The notes under the pieces: generated by a model
The model's database searches: none
The model's input: only the letters and a program-made list of their open reading frames with translations
What the model was told of the DNA's origin: nothing
Shown: positions 1-12,935 of the stretch, piece by piece
Position numbering within the stretch: the stretch's first letter is position 1
How the letters are laid out: each line of letters begins with the position of its first letter
Source of the DNA: an uncultured SAR86 cluster bacterium
Lineage (GTDB): Bacteria; Pseudomonadota; Gammaproteobacteria; Magnimaribacterales; Magnimaribacteraceae
Assembly: GCA_902537425.1 (NCBI GenBank)
Contig: CACBBD010000002.1
Coordinates: 82,557-146,556 of the forward strand
Direction: 5' to 3'
Length of the DNA: 64,000 nucleotides
Made by a program: the position numbers and the translations under genes

Positions 1-2
1 AT

Positions 3-1409
3 AATCCAAGAAGAAATCCAAATAATGCTACTAAAAGAAGGAACTTAGTTTTAAGAGTTTTAAATAATAGTAATAAGATATCGGACTCAGCATTTGAGAT
101 GTTAAGAAATAAAGCGCTTGGTGTCTCCTTACCTAATTATAGGACTGAGACAAGATATCCCGCTTTTCATGACATAGTTAGGCTTGAACTTCAGAAGAAT
201 TTTAATGAGAAAGAACTCAGAACTAAGGGCTTGGCTGTTGAAACTAATTTGGACCCTGTATTACAAGATTCTTTAGAGAATAATCTTCAAAAAACTAAAC
301 TGCAGTTAATAAAAAAATATGGATCTAGATTAGAGGGGCTTGAAGGTGCTGCCATTGTAGTTGATATTTCTAGCGGTGAAGTCAAAGCTGTTGCGGGTAG
401 TACTGAACCCTCTAGTTATGGTTTCAATAGATCAATAAATGCTATAAGACCAATAGGATCTTTAGTGAAACCTTTCATCTATCTAACTGCTTTAGATCAA
501 TATAGTGATTACAACCTCACAACTTTATTAGATGATTCTAAGTTAAGTCTTATGAGTGGCGGTAAGCTTTGGGAGCCTGATAATTTTGATAAAAAATTTC
601 ACGGCGAAATACCATTACATGTAGCCTTATGGCAATCTTATAATATAGCTTCAGCCAGGCTTGGATTAGATTTGGGATATGAGGCTGTAGAAAACATGTT
701 TCTAAACCTTGGCATAACAAAGGATGTTCCTAATTATCCTTCCCTTTTTATTGGGTCATTTGAACTTTCTCCTTACCAAGCTATTCAAGCTTATCAGACT
801 ATAGCAAGTGACGGTTTTTACTCGCCTCTGAGATCGATAAGACAAATTAAAGATACTGAGGGAAAGATCGAATTCTCTTATCCTTATAGTATTGATCAAA
901 CAATTAGACCTGAACCGGTAGCATTATTGAAATTTGCTATGCAACAAACCTTTGAGCGCGGTACTGCTAGAGGATATTCAAAGAAGCAGATTCAATTATG
1001 GAATGCAGGAGGTAAAACAGGTACTTCAGATGATCAAAGAGATAGTTGGTTTGTTGGTTTTGCGGGCGAACTCTTGGTTCTTGTGTGGCTGGGATTCGAT
1101 GATAATAGACAAACTCCCTTAACTGGACGAACGGGCGCATTTCAGGTTTGGAAGAATTTCATTAATGATATAAAACCCGTCAAAACCACTCAATCTTCAT
1201 TGCCACGAATTAACTACGTTTGGACAGATATTGGAGATGGGTTAAGAAGTGGTAAAAAATGTAAAAATTCAATACTTATACCTTTTATAGAAGGAACTGA
1301 ACCAAATAAAATACCAGATGTCAGAAGAGAATGTTCAAGTAAGATTGAGAGTTCAAGAAATACTGTAATGGATAAATTAAAAGAAGTTTTTGAGGTAGGA
1401 CAGGGGTGA
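3..1409 (+). CDS. mrcB: Penicillin-binding protein 1B, C-terminal part (cut by window edge)
   Basis: This is the transpeptidase half of a bifunctional class A penicillin-binding protein, which polymerises and cross-links peptidoglycan at the inner membrane. The frame is open from base 3 with no start, so the N-terminal anchor and glycosyltransferase domain lie outside the window; the ATG at 99 is internal. The first residues (NPRRNPNNATKRRNLVLRVL) match the stretch after the glycosyltransferase domain of PBP1B. The catalytic motifs are visible: SLVK (SxxK, bases ~460-470), SYN (~638) and KTG (~1014). The stop overlaps the next gene's GTG by 4 nt, so the two are probably co-transcribed. PBP1A rather than 1B is possible, but a separate PBP1A lies at 31.6 kb. 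Confidence 0.9.
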   Translation, partial: NPRRNPNNATKRRNLVLRVLNNSNKISDSAFEMLRNKALGVSLPNYRTETRYPAFHDIVRLELQKNFNEKELRTKGLAVETNLDPVLQDSLENNLQKTKLQLIKKYGSRLEGLEGAAIVVDISSGEVKAVAGSTEPSSYGFNRSINAIRPIGSLVKPFIYLTALDQYSDYNLTTLLDDSKLSLMSGGKLWEPDNFDKKFHGEIPLHVALWQSYNIASARLGLDLGYEAVENMFLNLGITKDVPNYPSLFIGSFELSPYQAIQAYQTIASDGFYSPLRSIRQIKDTEGKIEFSYPYSIDQTIRPEPVALLKFAMQQTFERGTARGYSKKQIQLWNAGGKTGTSDDQRDSWFVGFAGELLVLVWLGFDDNRQTPLTGRTGAFQVWKNFINDIKPVKTTQSSLPRINYVWTDIGDGLRSGKKCKNSILIPFIEGTEPNKIPDVRRECSSKIESSRNTVMDKLKEVFEVGQG

Positions 1410-1846
1410 AGTTAATAAAAATATCAACAATTCTTTTAATTATTACAGGCTTATTGTCATGTGCATCGAATCAAAACATGCGGGATATTAGTAAATATAA
1501 GGTTCCAGTTAATGATTTCTCCAAAACTGTGGAGCTCTTGATTTCTAACCAACAATTCTTGGAAGATGAAATTATGAAAATAAATTCACAAAATCCTTCT
1601 GTTCAAAGGATACTTTTAGCTGCTGACTCTGACTTGAAACAAGAAAACTATATTAAAACTAACTCTGAACTCGAAAGGGCTTTTAGGATAACTAAAAATG
1701 ATGGTGCTCTATATCTGAGATTAGCACACTTAAGATATAAACAAGGGTTATTGAAGGAATCTGAATCCTTTGCCTCTAAAGGATTGTTGTTAACAAATAT
1801 TTCATCTTGGGAAAGATTACTTCTAAATGTTTATCTTAAAAACTAA
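1406..1846 (+). CDS. Small TPR-like outer-membrane lipoprotein
   Basis: A 146-residue protein with a short hydrophobic signal and a lipobox (LLSC, Cys19), so it is probably lipid-anchored in the periplasm. Residues ~65-135 look like one or two tetratricopeptide helical hairpins (ALYLRLAHLRYKQGLLKESE). It starts with GTG inside a GTGA overlap with mrcB and is preceded by a G-rich ribosome site (gaggtaggacag). Tight coupling to PBP1B suggests a link to peptidoglycan synthesis, as for other TPR lipoproteins next to class A PBPs, but that is inference. Exact function unknown. Confidence 0.75.
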   Translation: MKLIKISTILLIITGLLSCASNQNMRDISKYKVPVNDFSKTVELLISNQQFLEDEIMKINSQNPSVQRILLAADSDLKQENYIKTNSELERAFRITKNDGALYLRLAHLRYKQGLLKESESFASKGLLLTNISSWERLLLNVYLKN

Positions 1847-1872
1847 GCCTAGATAGTCGCATTGCAAGTATA

Positions 1873-1878
1873 TATAAT
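1873..1878 (+). promoter_or_regulatory. -10 element upstream of argC
   Basis: A perfect TATAAT lies 29 nt before the argC ATG in the short gap after the lipoprotein gene. No convincing -35 hexamer is visible. It predicts a leader of roughly 20-25 nt. Confidence 0.4.
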
Positions 1879-1907
1879 CCGCACCCCTTAAATATTGAAG
1901 CTTATTG

Positions 1908-2915
1908 ATGACCAAAGTTGGAATTATAGGAGGATCGGGTTTTGCTGGTGAAGAGCTAATAAAACTCTTATCTCTGCATGACTCAAGTTCTATAGTAGCT
2001 ATTAGCTCAAGAGAGCTTAAAAACACTCCTGTGTCAGACTTATTTCAAGGTACTGATTTAAATTTTGTAGATCCGGAAGATCAGATATTTTTTCAATGTG
2101 ATGTCGTTTTCTTTGCTACTCCTCATGGAACTGCAATGAATAAAGCAGACTCTTTTATTCAGAAAGGAATAAAAGTCATTGATCTATCTGCAGATTTTCG
2201 ACTAAAAGATCCTTCAATCTGGAAAGAATGGTATGGCTCAAACCATAAAGATTTAGAAAACTTAAAGAATTCTATTTACGGTTTAACTGAAATTAATGCC
2301 GAGTTGATCGAAACAGGCACTCTTATAGCCGTACCTGGTTGTTATCCTACTGCATCTATTCTTGGGTTGCTTCCTTTAGTTAGCAAAAAGCTTCCGATAG
2401 ATTCAATTATCATTGATGCAAAGTCAGGAATTAGTGGTGCAGGCAGGACTAAAGTTAACGAAAGTTTAAAAGATGACATTCAGGAAAATTTTAAAGCATA
2501 CGCCACTGGAGGACATCGACATCTCCCTGAAATAATTGAAGTCCTTGAAGGAATTCATGGATCATCTTTAAAGATTAATTTTTTGCCTCACCTTATTCCC
2601 GCCATGAGAGGAATTTACTCAACTATGTATGTTAATCTCGAGGATAATCAGTATCAATCTATAGGAGATATTTACAGAGATTTTTATCAAGACTCACTTA
2701 ATATTGAATTAATGTTAGATGGTCAGGTTCCTGAGATTCTGAAAGTTGCTGAAACAAACAATTGTCAGATAGGTGTTTATCAATCAGCCATTGAAAATCA
2801 AGTTGTGATCATTTCGGCCATTGATAATTTAGTTAAAGGAGCGGCAGGGCAGGCGATAGAATGCTACAATCTTATGACTGGTAATTATCAATTGAAAGGT
2901 TTACATAATGGTTGA
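1908..2915 (+). CDS. argC: N-acetyl-gamma-glutamyl-phosphate reductase
   Basis: Catalyses the NADPH-dependent reduction of N-acetylglutamyl-phosphate to the semialdehyde, the third step of arginine synthesis; ArgB, the preceding enzyme, is encoded at 34.5 kb. The 335-residue protein begins with the nucleotide-binding loop [13 protein letters not shown] and has the catalytic cysteine in [13 protein letters not shown] (~residue 147) and the HRHLPEI histidine motif. Length is normal. The ATG at 1908 is preferred over a TTG one codon upstream. Its 3' end overlaps erpA by 8 nt, as expected for an operon. Confidence 0.95.
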   Translation: MTKVGIIGGSGFAGEELIKLLSLHDSSSIVAISSRELKNTPVSDLFQGTDLNFVDPEDQIFFQCDVVFFATPHGTAMNKADSFIQKGIKVIDLSADFRLKDPSIWKEWYGSNHKDLENLKNSIYGLTEINAELIETGTLIAVPGCYPTASILGLLPLVSKKLPIDSIIIDAKSGISGAGRTKVNESLKDDIQENFKAYATGGHRHLPEIIEVLEGIHGSSLKINFLPHLIPAMRGIYSTMYVNLEDNQYQSIGDIYRDFYQDSLNIELMLDGQVPEILKVAETNNCQIGVYQSAIENQVVIISAIDNLVKGAAGQAIECYNLMTGNYQLKGLHNG

Positions 2916-3258
2916 AACTTATACACCCTCTTTAATGCAACTGACAGACGGAGCTGTACATAAGATTTTATCTCTCAAAAGCAAGGAGTCAGAATCTGAA
3001 ATTCTGAATCTCAGGGTATATGTTACAGGCGGAGGATGTTCCGGTTTTCAGTACGGGTTTTCTTTTGACAATATGATAGACGAAGATGACACCTGCATAG
3101 AAAAAGAGGGAGCTAATCTGGTTATTGACTCCCTAAGCTTGCAGTATCTTCAAGGATCAACAGTAGATTACGTAGAAGATTTAACGGGTTCAAAATTTAT
3201 AATTTCTAACCCGAATGCCACTACGACTTGCGGATGTGGGGAGTCCTTCTCTATTTAG
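2908..3258 (+). CDS. erpA: Iron-sulfur cluster insertion protein ErpA
   Basis: An A-type carrier that delivers Fe-S clusters to apoproteins (in E. coli, those of the isoprenoid pathway and respiration). The 116-residue protein keeps the three cluster-binding cysteines, one in [11 protein letters not shown] and two in the C-terminal TCGCGESF. It overlaps argC by 8 nt upstream and the convergent anmK by 8 nt downstream. ErpA next to anmK matches Pseudomonas gene order and favours ErpA over IscA, which would sit in an isc operon. Confidence 0.93.
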   Translation: MVETYTPSLMQLTDGAVHKILSLKSKESESEILNLRVYVTGGGCSGFQYGFSFDNMIDEDDTCIEKEGANLVIDSLSLQYLQGSTVDYVEDLTGSKFIISNPNATTTCGCGESFSI

Positions 3259-4360
3259 CAGGTAAATACACTTTACCCAAGAAGACTTTCTCATTGCTTC
3301 CTGTTATTGCGCTCATATCAAATTTGATATTATTAACTCTTTTGTATGCCAACCAAGCAAAACAAATCGCTTCTATGTAATCTGGATCTAGCCCGAGTTT
3401 AGCTGTCGTGTAACATTTTTCTCCCAAAAGAAATGATATCCTGCTCATCAAAAATTTATTATGAACTCCACCACCACATATGTATATTTTTTCATTAACT
3501 ATTTTAAGTTTCTCCAAAGAATTTGAGAGACTGCTTGCAGTAAGTTCTACCAAGGTTGCTTGAATATCAGAAGGATCTACTTCTCGGTTTAGTTTCATTA
3601 GACAATCTTGAAGCCAAGTTAAGCTGAAGTAATCTGGGCCAGTACTTTTAGGCGGCTCAAGCGAAAAATAATTATCCTTCATCATTATATTCAGTAAGTC
3701 CTGATCTACGGTTCCTGATTTTGCCCATCTACCTTTGTTGTCGTAGTCTCCCTTTCTATTCTTTTTTGTCCAAGTATCTAAAAGACAATTTCCTGGACCA
3801 GTATCAAAGCCTATTAGCTCTCCACCACCTAATAATGAAACATTAGTTATACCTCCTATATTTATTATTAATCTACTCTTATTTTTTACAGCGAATACTT
3901 CTTTATGAAAAACAGGAGATAAAGGTGCGCCTTGTCCTCCTTTCTTAATGTCTTCATCTCTGAAATTGGCAATAGTTTTTATACCGAGCCGATTACTTAT
4001 TAACTGTGGATTACCAATTTGAAGTGAAAAAGGAGGTATAGAATTTGGTTCATGTTTTATAGTTTGCCCATGAGAACCTATCGCCACAATTTTTTCTTTT
4101 TTCAAACTGAGAGATGCAATAAATTCTTCTACTTTACCGCAAAAAAATTCGCCTAGTTTCAAATCTAAATCTTTGATAAGGCTTTCATTAAGCTGCTTAG
4201 ATCTTGTATTTTCGCTAATTTCTTCTTTTAAATTACTTGGTATATCGTAATTCTTTAGTCCAATTATGTTCAACTCATTATCATCAAACTTAACTGCTGC
4301 ACAATCTAAAGAATCTGCGCTAGTTCCAGTCATCAACCCAATGTAGATTTCACCCGCCAT
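3251..4360 (-). CDS. anmK: Anhydro-N-acetylmuramic acid kinase
   Basis: Phosphorylates 1,6-anhydro-MurNAc with ring opening, in murein recycling. The 369-residue protein has the expected N-terminal phosphate-binding motif ([16 protein letters not shown]), [19 protein letters not shown] and [11 protein letters not shown], and a C-terminal [11 protein letters not shown]. The length is typical. It overlaps the upstream M23 peptidase by 11 nt, so the murein hydrolase and the recycling kinase form a two-gene unit transcribed away from tyrS. Its stop overlaps erpA tail-to-tail. Confidence 0.95.
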   Translation of the reverse strand: MAGEIYIGLMTGTSADSLDCAAVKFDDNELNIIGLKNYDIPSNLKEEISENTRSKQLNESLIKDLDLKLGEFFCGKVEEFIASLSLKKEKIVAIGSHGQTIKHEPNSIPPFSLQIGNPQLISNRLGIKTIANFRDEDIKKGGQGAPLSPVFHKEVFAVKNKSRLIINIGGITNVSLLGGGELIGFDTGPGNCLLDTWTKKNRKGDYDNKGRWAKSGTVDQDLLNIMMKDNYFSLEPPKSTGPDYFSLTWLQDCLMKLNREVDPSDIQATLVELTASSLSNSLEKLKIVNEKIYICGGGVHNKFLMSRISFLLGEKCYTTAKLGLDPDYIEAICFAWLAYKRVNNIKFDMSAITGSNEKVFLGKVYLPAK

Positions 4361-5654
4361 AAGCTTCTCTTTGATTAATGAGATATTTATAATTACTTAG
4401 TTCATTCAGGAGATTTTGAGATTTTTTTCTATAATTATTGAGTTCAGACGAATTAATGGGGGAGGCATTTGGAAATTTTACTTTAAGAGGGTCCGTGTGC
4501 TTTCCATTAACATGGAATTCGTAATGCAAGTGAGGCCCAGTTGCTAGACCAGTGCTACCTACATACCCAATTGTTTGACCTTGTTTGACCTTACGACCAA
4601 CTTTTGTTCTGGAACTAAATTTATCTAGATGACAGTAACGAGTAACATAATCTTCAGAATGCTTAATCTTAATTTCGTTGCCGCATCCTCCATTATATTC
4701 AGCAAATAATATTGTTCCATCACCAGTTGCTCTAATTGGAGAACCCTTTTTGGCTGCATAATCTACTCCTTTGTGTGCTCTTATTGTGTGTAAAACAGGA
4801 TGTCTCCTATTAAGATTATACTTTGAACTAATGTAACTTAGTTTCACAGGAGACCTAAGAAATGCCTTTTTTACATTTTGGCCATCAAGATTAAAATACT
4901 CTGAAGTGTCAGCATCCAAGTCATATCTAATTGCAATAAATTTTTTATCTCTATTATTAAATTCTGAAATAAGGATATCCCCATCAATTGCTTTTTCTCC
5001 ATTAATAATTATTTCCTCATAGATTATGCTGTAACTATCACCTTTTCTTATGTCATGAGTAAAATCTATATCCCAACCATTAATGTAAGCCAAGTCCATT
5101 AATACACTGTCCGGAACATTCTCTTTTAGACCGGATAAATACATTGAATCTTCAATAATCACGTGTTTAAAGACTTTAACTTTTTCTATCTTTGACACGT
5201 ATTTTGAAATAGAGTAACTATCTTCATTTCTTTCAGCTTGTATGCCACTTTTTATGTCATCAATATAAAACAATTTCAGCAGCTCCCCTTTGTCATTCAT
5301 TAAGATCTTGATCTTATCTCCGACTTCAATTTTCGATAAAAGAGTACTTTCTTTGCTATTAATAAGCTTGATTATGTCCTCTTGTAAAACGCCGAGTTGA
5401 TTCAGAATTGTGAAGAGTGAATCATTTCTTTTGATTAAAGCCTCTTTTTCTATTGGAGGTATTTCAATTTGATATCCATCAGTAAGGGAACTAAGAGAAA
5501 GTGATTTTGTGAGTTCGGAGTATTTATTTTCTTCAGTAAATTTTATATTGCCCAGTAGGCTAATAGAAATTATCAAAATCAAGCCAATCAAAAGAGTAAA
5601 GATATGCTTCCTCGGAAAGTTTTCTAAAACATTGATTAATTCTCTAACCAGCAT
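4350..5654 (-). CDS. M23-family murein endopeptidase with LysM/OapA-like N-terminal region
   Basis: A zinc-dependent peptidoglycan hydrolase (MepM-like) anchored by one N-terminal membrane segment (~residues 18-33) and acting in the periplasm. A LysM/OapA-like region follows (DSLFTILNQLGVLQED), then the C-terminal M23 domain with zinc ligands in HKGVDYAA and HLHYE. The start is uncertain. The ATG at 5654 gives the short cytoplasmic head usual in the family. An ATG at 5684 would sit 5 nt after a TATTCT and also fits a leaderless start. An in-frame start at 5699 would overlap the tyrS start and is unlikely. Confidence 0.9.
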   Translation of the reverse strand: MLVRELINVLENFPRKHIFTLLIGLILIISISLLGNIKFTEENKYSELTKSLSLSSLTDGYQIEIPPIEKEALIKRNDSLFTILNQLGVLQEDIIKLINSKESTLLSKIEVGDKIKILMNDKGELLKLFYIDDIKSGIQAERNEDSYSISKYVSKIEKVKVFKHVIIEDSMYLSGLKENVPDSVLMDLAYINGWDIDFTHDIRKGDSYSIIYEEIIINGEKAIDGDILISEFNNRDKKFIAIRYDLDADTSEYFNLDGQNVKKAFLRSPVKLSYISSKYNLNRRHPVLHTIRAHKGVDYAAKKGSPIRATGDGTILFAEYNGGCGNEIKIKHSEDYVTRYCHLDKFSSRTKVGRKVKQGQTIGYVGSTGLATGPHLHYEFHVNGKHTDPLKVKFPNASPINSSELNNYRKKSQNLLNELSNYKYLINQREAYGG

Positions 5655-5683
5655 AAAGTCGAATGATACCTTAAAAAAGGACA

Positions 5684-5689
5684 TATAAT
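5684..5689 (+). promoter_or_regulatory. -10 element of tyrS, near-leaderless
   Basis: TATAAT ends 9 nt before the tyrS ATG and there is no Shine-Dalgarno. Transcription would start within a few bases of the start codon. The site lies inside the divergent promoter region shared with the M23 gene. Confidence 0.5.
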
Positions 5690-5698
5690 AGAATAACA

Positions 5699-6889
5699 AT
5701 GAGCAAAGAGAGCCTAGAATTACTCACTAGAGGGACAGAAGAAATTATCCCCGAAGAGACCTTTTTGGAGCAGATAAAATCAAAGAGAAAGTTAAGAGTT
5801 AAAGCGGGATTCGATCCTACCTCGCCTGATTTACATTTAGGCCATACTGTACTTTTGAATAAGATGAAAATCTTCCAAGATTTAGGTCATGAAGTAATTT
5901 TTTTGATTGGAGATTTCACTGGTCTTGTCGGAGATCCTTCAGGAGTAAATGAAACACGCCCTGTTTTAACTCAAGACCAACTTGATAAAAATGCTGAGAC
6001 TTACAAAGAACAGGTTTTCAAAATCTTAGATCCTAAAAAAACAGAAATCAGATTTAATTCTGAATGGATGAATCAAGTTGATCCTTCTGAATTTATTAAA
6101 ATGCTTTCGTCTTACACAGTCGCAAGAATGTTAGAGCGGGACGATTTCTCAAAAAGATATAAATCTCAACAGCCGATTTCTATTCATGAATTTTTATATC
6201 CTATTTTACAGGGGTTTGATTCCGTAAAATTAGATGCAGACGTAGAATTGGGTGGAACAGATCAGAAATTTAATTTACTTTTAGGTCGCGAAGTCCAAAA
6301 ACACTATGGATGTAATCAACAATCCATTATGACTGTTCCTCTTCTTGAAGGATTAGATGGTATTAAGAAGATGTCTAAATCTTTAGGAAATTATGTAGCT
6401 CTGGAAGATAGCCCTGATGATATGTTTGGAAAAATTATGTCTATTTCCGACGATTTAATGTGGCGATATTTTTCTCTTTTGAGTTTTAAATCTTCACAAG
6501 AGATATCTAATCTTAAAGAAGAGATTAAACAAGGAGCTAATCCAAGAGATATTAAGTTTTTACTTGCTGAAGAAATAGTTGAAAGATTCAATAATGGCCG
6601 GGGTAGCAAATCAAAAGAGAATTTTATAAACAGATTCCAAAAAGGAAATATTTCACAGGAGCTTGACGAAATAAATTTTGAAATCTCAGAAAATTCAGAG
6701 CTTTTAACTAGAGTCTTAAAAGAATCAGAGTTGCTAAAGAGCACCTCTGATGCCATCAGGATGATAAAACAAGGTGCAATTAAAGTTAATGATGAAAGAG
6801 TTTCAGATCCTAAATTCTCATTAAAAAAAGGCTCTTCGAATTTGGTATTGGTAGGTAAAAAGAAAGCTGCAAAAATTAATATAAAATAA
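5699..6889 (+). CDS. tyrS: Tyrosyl-tRNA synthetase
   Basis: Class I synthetase that charges tRNA-Tyr. The 396-residue protein has the HIGH-type motif HLGHT (residues ~43-47), the KMSKS loop (~residue 225) and a C-terminal S4 RNA-binding domain (~335-396). The motif context ([14 protein letters not shown]) is that of the TyrZ-like form found in Pseudomonas. It lies directly upstream of the rRNA operon, as in Pseudomonas. No ribosome-binding site precedes the ATG; a TATAAT nearby suggests a leaderless message. Confidence 0.96.
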   Translation: MSKESLELLTRGTEEIIPEETFLEQIKSKRKLRVKAGFDPTSPDLHLGHTVLLNKMKIFQDLGHEVIFLIGDFTGLVGDPSGVNETRPVLTQDQLDKNAETYKEQVFKILDPKKTEIRFNSEWMNQVDPSEFIKMLSSYTVARMLERDDFSKRYKSQQPISIHEFLYPILQGFDSVKLDADVELGGTDQKFNLLLGREVQKHYGCNQQSIMTVPLLEGLDGIKKMSKSLGNYVALEDSPDDMFGKIMSISDDLMWRYFSLLSFKSSQEISNLKEEIKQGANPRDIKFLLAEEIVERFNNGRGSKSKENFINRFQKGNISQELDEINFEISENSELLTRVLKESELLKSTSDAIRMIKQGAIKVNDERVSDPKFSLKKGSSNLVLVGKKKAAKINIK

Positions 6890-6904
6890 TAAAGAAAAAC
6901 TTCT

Positions 6905-6943
6905 TTGAAACACGATATTATGCTGTATACTGCTGTGCCCTGC
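6905..6943 (+). promoter_or_regulatory. rRNA operon promoter
   Basis: TTGAAA (6905-6910) and TATACT (6926-6931) are separated by 15 nt and followed by a G+C-rich discriminator (6932-6943). AT-rich sequence covering the end of tyrS could act as an UP element. A short spacer and GC-rich discriminator are typical of growth-rate- and ppGpp-controlled rRNA promoters. This is the only strong promoter candidate before the 16S gene. Confidence 0.6.
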
Positions 6944-6972
6944 TTCGCAAAGGGGAGTTTTTTAAAAGTTTT

Positions 6973-6989
6973 AATAAGTAATTCGTGTG
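6973..6989 (+). other. Pre-16S processing stem, 5' strand
   Basis: This 17-nt stretch (starting aataagtaatt) is perfectly complementary to 8672-8688, just past the 16S 3' end. The two strands would pair and loop out the 16S rRNA, forming the expected RNase III substrate. Confidence 0.85.
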
Positions 6990-6990
6990 G

Positions 6991-7008
6991 GCGCTTATAA
7001 TTAAGCGC
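6991..7008 (+). other. Leader hairpin upstream of 16S
   Basis: A perfect 7-bp inverted repeat (GCGCTTA / TAAGCGC) with a 4-nt loop lies inside the pre-16S stem. It is part of the rRNA leader; no run of T follows, so it is not a terminator. The remaining leader up to 7091 shows nothing else clear. Confidence 0.5.
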
Positions 7009-7091
7009 AACTTACCAAAGTCAGAAATTAATCCATATTTATATAGATTAATAAACTGATTTAGTGTCATTTTGGCACTTAATTCAAAATT

Positions 7092-8644
<1,553 letters not shown>

Positions 8645-8930
8645 AAATATAATCGTTTTTTTGTAGGCGTTCACACGAATTACTTATTTATCTATTATCT
8701 CTTTAGAGATTTTAGATGCGTTTTTTAACATTTTTATAAGTTCAATCAAGTCATATCAAAAGCATTTATGCTCTAGATATGCAAATTAAAAATTCATTAA
8801 AGGTTTTATTATTCTTTTAATCTAAAACCTTATTTGAATAACTGCAAAGTAATTTGGCGTTTTGTGTTTTTTAAAAACACATAGTAGATAGAAATGCTTG
8901 AAAATATCATTAAGTTAATTGATGTAATAT
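8645..8930 (+). other. 16S-23S spacer without tRNA genes
   Basis: This 286-nt AT-rich spacer contains the 3' strand of the pre-16S stem, a 9-bp hairpin (8800-8808 with 8823-8831), a second hairpin (8864-8871 with 8873-8880) and the 5' strand of the pre-23S stem. No tRNA-Ile or tRNA-Ala is present: there is no TTCGA-type T-loop or CCA-ended acceptor. Confidence 0.85.
8672..8688 (+). other. Pre-16S processing stem, 3' strand
   Basis: Perfect complement of 6973-6989; closes the 16S processing loop about 28 nt after the mature 3' end. Confidence 0.85.

Positions 8931-8937
<7 letters not shown>
8921..8937 (+). other. Pre-23S processing stem, 5' strand
   Basis: gatgtaatat plus the first bases of 23S pairs with 11821-11837, with a single G-U wobble. 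This forms the terminal 23S helix and its RNase III extension. Confidence 0.8.
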
Positions 8938-11820
<2,883 letters not shown>

Positions 11821-11828
<8 letters not shown>

Positions 11829-11837
11829 TATTACATC
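11821..11837 (+). other. Pre-23S processing stem, 3' strand
   Basis: cttgacc plus gtattacatc pairs with 8921-8937 and defines the 23S 3' boundary. Confidence 0.8.
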
Positions 11838-11890
11838 AAGTAATTTCTTGATATTGCCAATTTGCTTTATAGATTGAATTTATAAGTTTA

Positions 11891-12008
11891 TGTCTGATGA
11901 CCATAGCAAGAGTGAACCACCTGATACCTTTTCGAACTCAGAAGTGAAACCTTTTAGCGCCGATGGTAGTGTGGTTGCGACCATGTGAGAGTAGGACATC
12001 GTCAGACT
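11891..12008 (+). rRNA. rrf: 5S ribosomal RNA
   Basis: The terminal helix (gtctgatga with tcgtcagac) closes a sequence containing the conserved CGAACTCAGAAGTGAAAC and GCGCCGATGGTAGTGTGG cores. It lies about 60 nt after 23S and immediately before a strong terminator. Confidence 0.95.
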
Positions 12009-12017
12009 TTTTTTAAA

Positions 12018-12053
12018 TAACCCTTCTAATTCTTAATTAGGAGGGTTTTTTTC
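12018..12053 (+). terminator. rRNA operon terminator, also inside the 3' end of the convergent gene
   Basis: aacccttctaatt and aattaggagggtt form a long stem with a short loop and one G-U pair, followed by a T run. On the minus strand a T-rich flank follows too, and the stop codon of the pantothenate kinase gene (12033) lies inside the hairpin, so the element probably ends transcription in both directions. Confidence 0.85.
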
Positions 12054-12863
12054 TGCCAATAATAGTGCTCCAAGAGCGGAAGCATACTCCCCATTTTGCG
12101 GGAAATGCGGCGTAAATCCTGTAATAGAAGCAGCTTCTTCAAGTGACTCTCTAAGACCATTAAAGGAAGGAGCTCTTCCAACAACTACAATTTGTTTAGC
12201 CTCGAACATCATTGCCACTGAAGTTGCTATCCTGGCGGCGGTCTGACCTACTAAGTTAACAATACCAGCTGCAATATCTTCCTTAGAATAGCCATTTTCA
12301 ATTTTAGTTATCTTCCCAAAATTAACTGCTGTTGTAGAGGGAGGTAATTGACCTATGGGACCTGATACGACATCTTCCAATATTAGATCAACCTGACTTT
12401 TATTACCCTTTTCTGCTAGTGATGCGATTTCTAAAGGGTCACTGGTATCTAATAGTAGTTTACTTAAACCCAGAACAGTCCCTCCACCAACTCCTGTGCC
12501 AGAGCAATGTGTGAATATTCCATTTTGTGCATGAATACAAGCGGTACCTGATCCAGCACTAACTATAATTACTGAGTCTTCTTTATTTAATCCAGAGAGA
12601 TTCATTGAGCCCTCTCCTATCGCTTCTATTTCATTTATATGAATAATAGGAGTTGAGTCTATTTGATCGCCTAACTCTAAATGTCTACCACCAGTAACAG
12701 CCAAGAACCCCTGATTTGAAGTAAAATCAATATCAGGAAAGAGTTCCCTAATTCTTTGATGATTCAAATCTTTAGAGCTACGCTCCATACTATGGGCTAA
12801 CTCGTCACCATTTCTTCTAAGTGTATCTGTTACTGTAATACCAAAATCAGCCGATATATTCAT
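12033..12863 (-). CDS. coaW: Type II pantothenate kinase
   Basis: Phosphorylates pantothenate, the committed step of coenzyme A synthesis. The 276-residue protein has the actin-fold phosphate motif near the N terminus (ADFGITVTDTL), the central GTGVGGGTVLGLSKLLL and the C-terminal NGEYASALGALLLAEK expected for the eukaryote/staphylococcal-type PanK. VVVGRAPSFNGL is the adenosine motif. Type II enzymes are unusual in gammaproteobacteria, which mostly use CoaA or CoaX. The gene is single, convergent with the rRNA operon, and has a minus-strand TATACT about 24 nt upstream. A related BadF/BcrA-type ATPase is less likely. Confidence 0.8.
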   Translation of the reverse strand: MNISADFGITVTDTLRRNGDELAHSMERSSKDLNHQRIRELFPDIDFTSNQGFLAVTGGRHLELGDQIDSTPIIHINEIEAIGEGSMNLSGLNKEDSVIIVSAGSGTACIHAQNGIFTHCSGTGVGGGTVLGLSKLLLDTSDPLEIASLAEKGNKSQVDLILEDVVSGPIGQLPPSTTAVNFGKITKIENGYSKEDIAAGIVNLVGQTAARIATSVAMMFEAKQIVVVGRAPSFNGLRESLEEAASITGFTPHFPQNGEYASALGALLLAEKNPPN

Positions 12864-12887
12864 GGGGTATTCTCTTAATAATGCGTT

Positions 12888-12893
12888 AGTATA
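12888..12893 (-). promoter_or_regulatory. -10 element of the pantothenate kinase gene
   Basis: TATACT on the minus strand, 24 nt before the ATG, predicting a leader of about 18 nt with a weak AAGAGA ribosome site. It is divergent from the next promoter. Confidence 0.4.
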
Positions 12894-12919
12894 AGCGAGA
12901 TTATTATTATAAAGGTGAA

Positions 12920-12925
12920 TATACT
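12920..12925 (+). promoter_or_regulatory. -10 element of the VOC gene, near-leaderless
   Basis: TATACT ends 10 nt before the ATG at 12936 and there is no Shine-Dalgarno, so transcription would begin about 3 nt upstream of the start codon. Confidence 0.45.
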
Positions 12926-12935
12926 AGGTTTGTAA

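Noticed and set aside
99-101. ATG at 99 as the start of the first gene
   Set aside because: The same frame is open to base 3 and the residues before the ATG match the family, so it is internal to PBP1B.
8645-8930. Spacer tRNA genes
   Set aside because: No T-loop, anticodon arm or CCA-ended acceptor can be folded; only hairpins and processing stems.
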